Assembly: GCF_025753815.1 (NCBI RefSeq) | Contig: NZ_JAOWRF010000172.1 | Coordinates: forward strand, 1 to 33,478 | Direction: 5' to 3' | DNA length: 33,478 nucleotides | Source of the DNA: Plectonema radiosum NIES-515 | GTDB taxonomy: Bacteria > Cyanobacteriota > Cyanobacteriia > Cyanobacteriales > Nostocaceae | Shown: positions 31,741 through 33,478 of the stretch, in pieces | Position numbering within the stretch: position 1 is the stretch's first letter | How the letters are laid out: every line of letters begins with the position of its first letter | The notes under the pieces: model-generated | Seen by the model: only the letters and a program-made list of their open reading frames with translations | The model's database searches: none | Told to the model about the DNA's origin: nothing | Translations under genes and position numbers: made by a program

Positions 31741-33360
31741 CTACTTCTTCAAAAAACGCTGACGCAGACGAGAGACAAAAACATTCACCTCTGGCAATTT
31801 TATCCATGAGACAATGACACCAAAAATGACAATGCCGATCGCACCAGATACAGATAACTCAAGCAGCATAATCAGCAAACCTTCTTTACCTAAATAGTGC
31901 TGAGAAAGTTCCAGAGTCGCAAAGCTGGCTATTCCACCTGCAATACTAGCAGCAATCAAACCTAAAAACGGTAAACTCCACTCGCGCAAAGGTAAACCAT
32001 TTAACTTGCGATTAAGTAAAAATAACAGCATTAATACTGAACTGCAATTTACAGTTACAGTTGCTAAAACCAAGCCAGAAGCGCCAAAAGGTTTAATTAA
32101 AAGGTAATCAAATACAGCGTTAAAGAAGATATTAATCATACTAATGCGAAAAGGTGTATCGCCATCACCTAAGGCATAAAACACCCGCACCAGAACATCA
32201 CGTCCTAAATAAACAAACATGCCAATTCCGTTAGCAATTAGCAGCGAAGACACCAGCGCTGAGTCTGTTCCTTTGAAAGCACCGTGTTCGTAAACTATGC
32301 GGACAATTGGCACAGAAAGGGTTATCATTAATGCACCCAAGGGCAGCATAGTGAAAGCTGAAAGCAGTAAACCTTGACGAATGCGTGATTTTAACTCATC
32401 CCAATTATTCGGGTCAGCAAGTCGGGCAAACATCGGTAATAAAGGAACCAAAATCATGTTAGAAATGATTCCTAAAGGAGTTTGCACTAGTAATGACGCA
32501 TTATTTAAAGCAGCAGCAACCCCGATAGTGGGAATCAAAGAAGCGAAAAACAAATCCGTGTAGAGGTTGATTTGCAGCATCCCAGAGGAAAAGGTAGCAG
32601 GTCCCATGATTTTCAGAACATCTCTTACCCCAGGTTGATTAAAATCAAATCGCAACCGTAATGTACCCAAATTAGACCGCGCTTGCACGATTACCTGCAC
32701 CACCCATTGCAAAACTGCCCCAGCTAAAACTCCTCCTGCCAAAACAATTCCACCCAATTTGGCATATTCAAGACTGCTAATTTTTTCTTCACCCAATTGC
32801 AGATAAAGGACACCCAGACCTGCAATAACTGTAATGCTGGAAAATAAAGGACTGATGGAAGGTAGCCAAAATTGATTTGCAGCGTTGAGAACTCCAAAGC
32901 CAATACCAATCAGTCCGGCTAAGACTGCGATTGGTGCCATGATTTGGAGTTGTAAAATAGCGATCGCTCTCACTAAATCTTTGTGTCCCAGTCTCAAACC
33001 AGGTGCAAAGATGTCAATCATCTGCGGCGCAAAAATTACCACAATCAGCGCCACTATTAACAGCATACCACCAATCAGCGTCGTAATCGTTTCTACCAAA
33101 GGAGCCGCTTCTTCTTGCTTGCGCTTGGATAAAACGCTGACAACCGCACTATAAAATGGTCCGTTAATGCCCCCTAGCAATATCAACAGAAAACCAGGAA
33201 TAGTATAAGCGTAGTTAAAAGCATCAGCAGCCGGTCCCAAACCAAAAGCCGCAGCGATCGCTTGCTGACGTACCAAACCAAAGACTTTACTAATTAACGT
33301 TGCAGCTGCGACAATGCCAGCTATTCCAGTCAGAGAACGAGATGTTTTTTGTTGTGCCAC
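31741..33360 (-). CDS. murJ: Lipid II flippase MurJ (MviN)
   Basis: 539 residues from a GTG at 33360, with about 14 membrane helices and no other domain. The MATE-like MurJ/MviN fold is recognised from the first helix block (TLISKVFGLVRQQAIAAAFG), the segment GPAADAFNYAYTIPGFLLIL, GGINGPFYSAVVSVLSKRK, and later VLKIMGPATFSSGMLQINLY, LVQTPLGIISNMILVPLLPM, and FVYLGRDVLVRVFYALGDGD. Arg near the start of the first helix and the basic residues in loops are those used by MurJ for lipid II. It moves lipid-linked peptidoglycan precursor to the outer face of the cytoplasmic membrane. The gene is complete and stands alone. Confidence 0.95.
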   Translation of the reverse strand: MAQQKTSRSLTGIAGIVAAATLISKVFGLVRQQAIAAAFGLGPAADAFNYAYTIPGFLLILLGGINGPFYSAVVSVLSKRKQEEAAPLVETITTLIGGMLLIVALIVVIFAPQMIDIFAPGLRLGHKDLVRAIAILQLQIMAPIAVLAGLIGIGFGVLNAANQFWLPSISPLFSSITVIAGLGVLYLQLGEEKISSLEYAKLGGIVLAGGVLAGAVLQWVVQVIVQARSNLGTLRLRFDFNQPGVRDVLKIMGPATFSSGMLQINLYTDLFFASLIPTIGVAAALNNASLLVQTPLGIISNMILVPLLPMFARLADPNNWDELKSRIRQGLLLSAFTMLPLGALMITLSVPIVRIVYEHGAFKGTDSALVSSLLIANGIGMFVYLGRDVLVRVFYALGDGDTPFRISMINIFFNAVFDYLLIKPFGASGLVLATVTVNCSSVLMLLFLLNRKLNGLPLREWSLPFLGLIAASIAGGIASFATLELSQHYLGKEGLLIMLLELSVSGAIGIVIFGVIVSWIKLPEVNVFVSRLRQRFLKK

Positions 33361-33443
33361 GAATTATTATTGACAACTCAAGCGATAGCAGTACCTCTTG
33401 AATATTTAACCCGAAATCGGATACTCTGTCAGGCAAATTTGGA

Positions 33444-33478
33444 AAATGGGGAGTGGGGAATGGGGAATGGGGAGTGGG
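33444..33478. repeat. STRR heptamer array (TGGGGAA/TGGGGAG), cut by window end
   Basis: At least four 7-nt units, ATGGGGA or GTGGGGA, run to the last base. It lies upstream of murJ and continues outside the window. Confidence 0.85.

Overview
The window looks like chromosomal DNA of a filamentous, probably heterocyst-forming cyanobacterium (Nostocales). The HIP1 octamer GCGATCGC is frequent on both strands. There are heptanucleotide and nonanucleotide tandem arrays of the STRR type known from these organisms. Several products are cyanobacterial families: the photosystem II repair factor Psb32, a DUF4346 protein, an ethylene-receptor-like histidine kinase, DUF4112 and ARMT1/DUF89. No rRNA, tRNA, CRISPR array, prophage or intact transposase was seen.

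Layout. 1-5.0 kb: the tail of a Gfo/Idh/MocA oxidoreductase, a large convergent sensor kinase, a RibD-C reductase and a FemAB-like DUF482 protein. 5.1-8.9 kb: a small exported TPR protein, a DUF4346 protein, Psb32, SurE and a coiled-coil protein. 9.4-11.7 kb: an exopolysaccharide-type sugar transferase, a HupE-like metal permease and an intact Uma2 protein. 11.8-16.0 kb, all on the minus strand: an ABC half-transporter followed by the ethylene-receptor-like kinase, a decayed IS200/IS605 end, and a YdcF-like membrane protein that seems to lack its catalytic core. 16.5-21.0 kb: GalE, a two-gene metal or redox module (SafE/ferric-reductase-like membrane protein plus an exported protein whose mature N-terminus is predicted to be His), and an M28 peptidase. 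21.0-25.1 kb is repeat-rich: a Uma2 pseudogene broken by a miniature element, an ARMT1-like phosphatase, a DUF4112 protein and a BrnT/BrnA toxin-antitoxin pair bracketed by direct repeats. 25.1-31.2 kb: a small secreted Cys-rich protein, an FdhF/YdeP molybdopterin oxidoreductase, an outer-membrane beta-barrel candidate, and a TIR-transmembrane protein whose reading frame continues in frame beyond a TAA. 31.7-33.4 kb: the lipid II flippase MurJ.

Most genes are housekeeping or stand alone; few form operons. Plausible transcriptional pairs are ABC transporter-ethylene kinase, SafE-exported protein, and brnT-brnA, which overlap by 32 nt.

The strongest unusual signal is the density of small non-coding repeats. 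I count nine copies of a GTAGAGACG palindrome, several miniature elements with inverted termini (19727-19913, 21733-21906, 21909-22019, 24933-25079, 26056-26168), and STRR arrays placed exactly between convergent gene ends. One 86-bp element plus a 3-bp target duplication sits inside the Uma2 gene, and removing those 89 bp restores the reading frame, so these palindromes appear to have moved. The other points most worth a second look are the TIR gene with an in-frame stop, the ethylene-binding kinase with all copper-site residues at plant spacing, and the secreted Cys-rich protein with strong dyads upstream.
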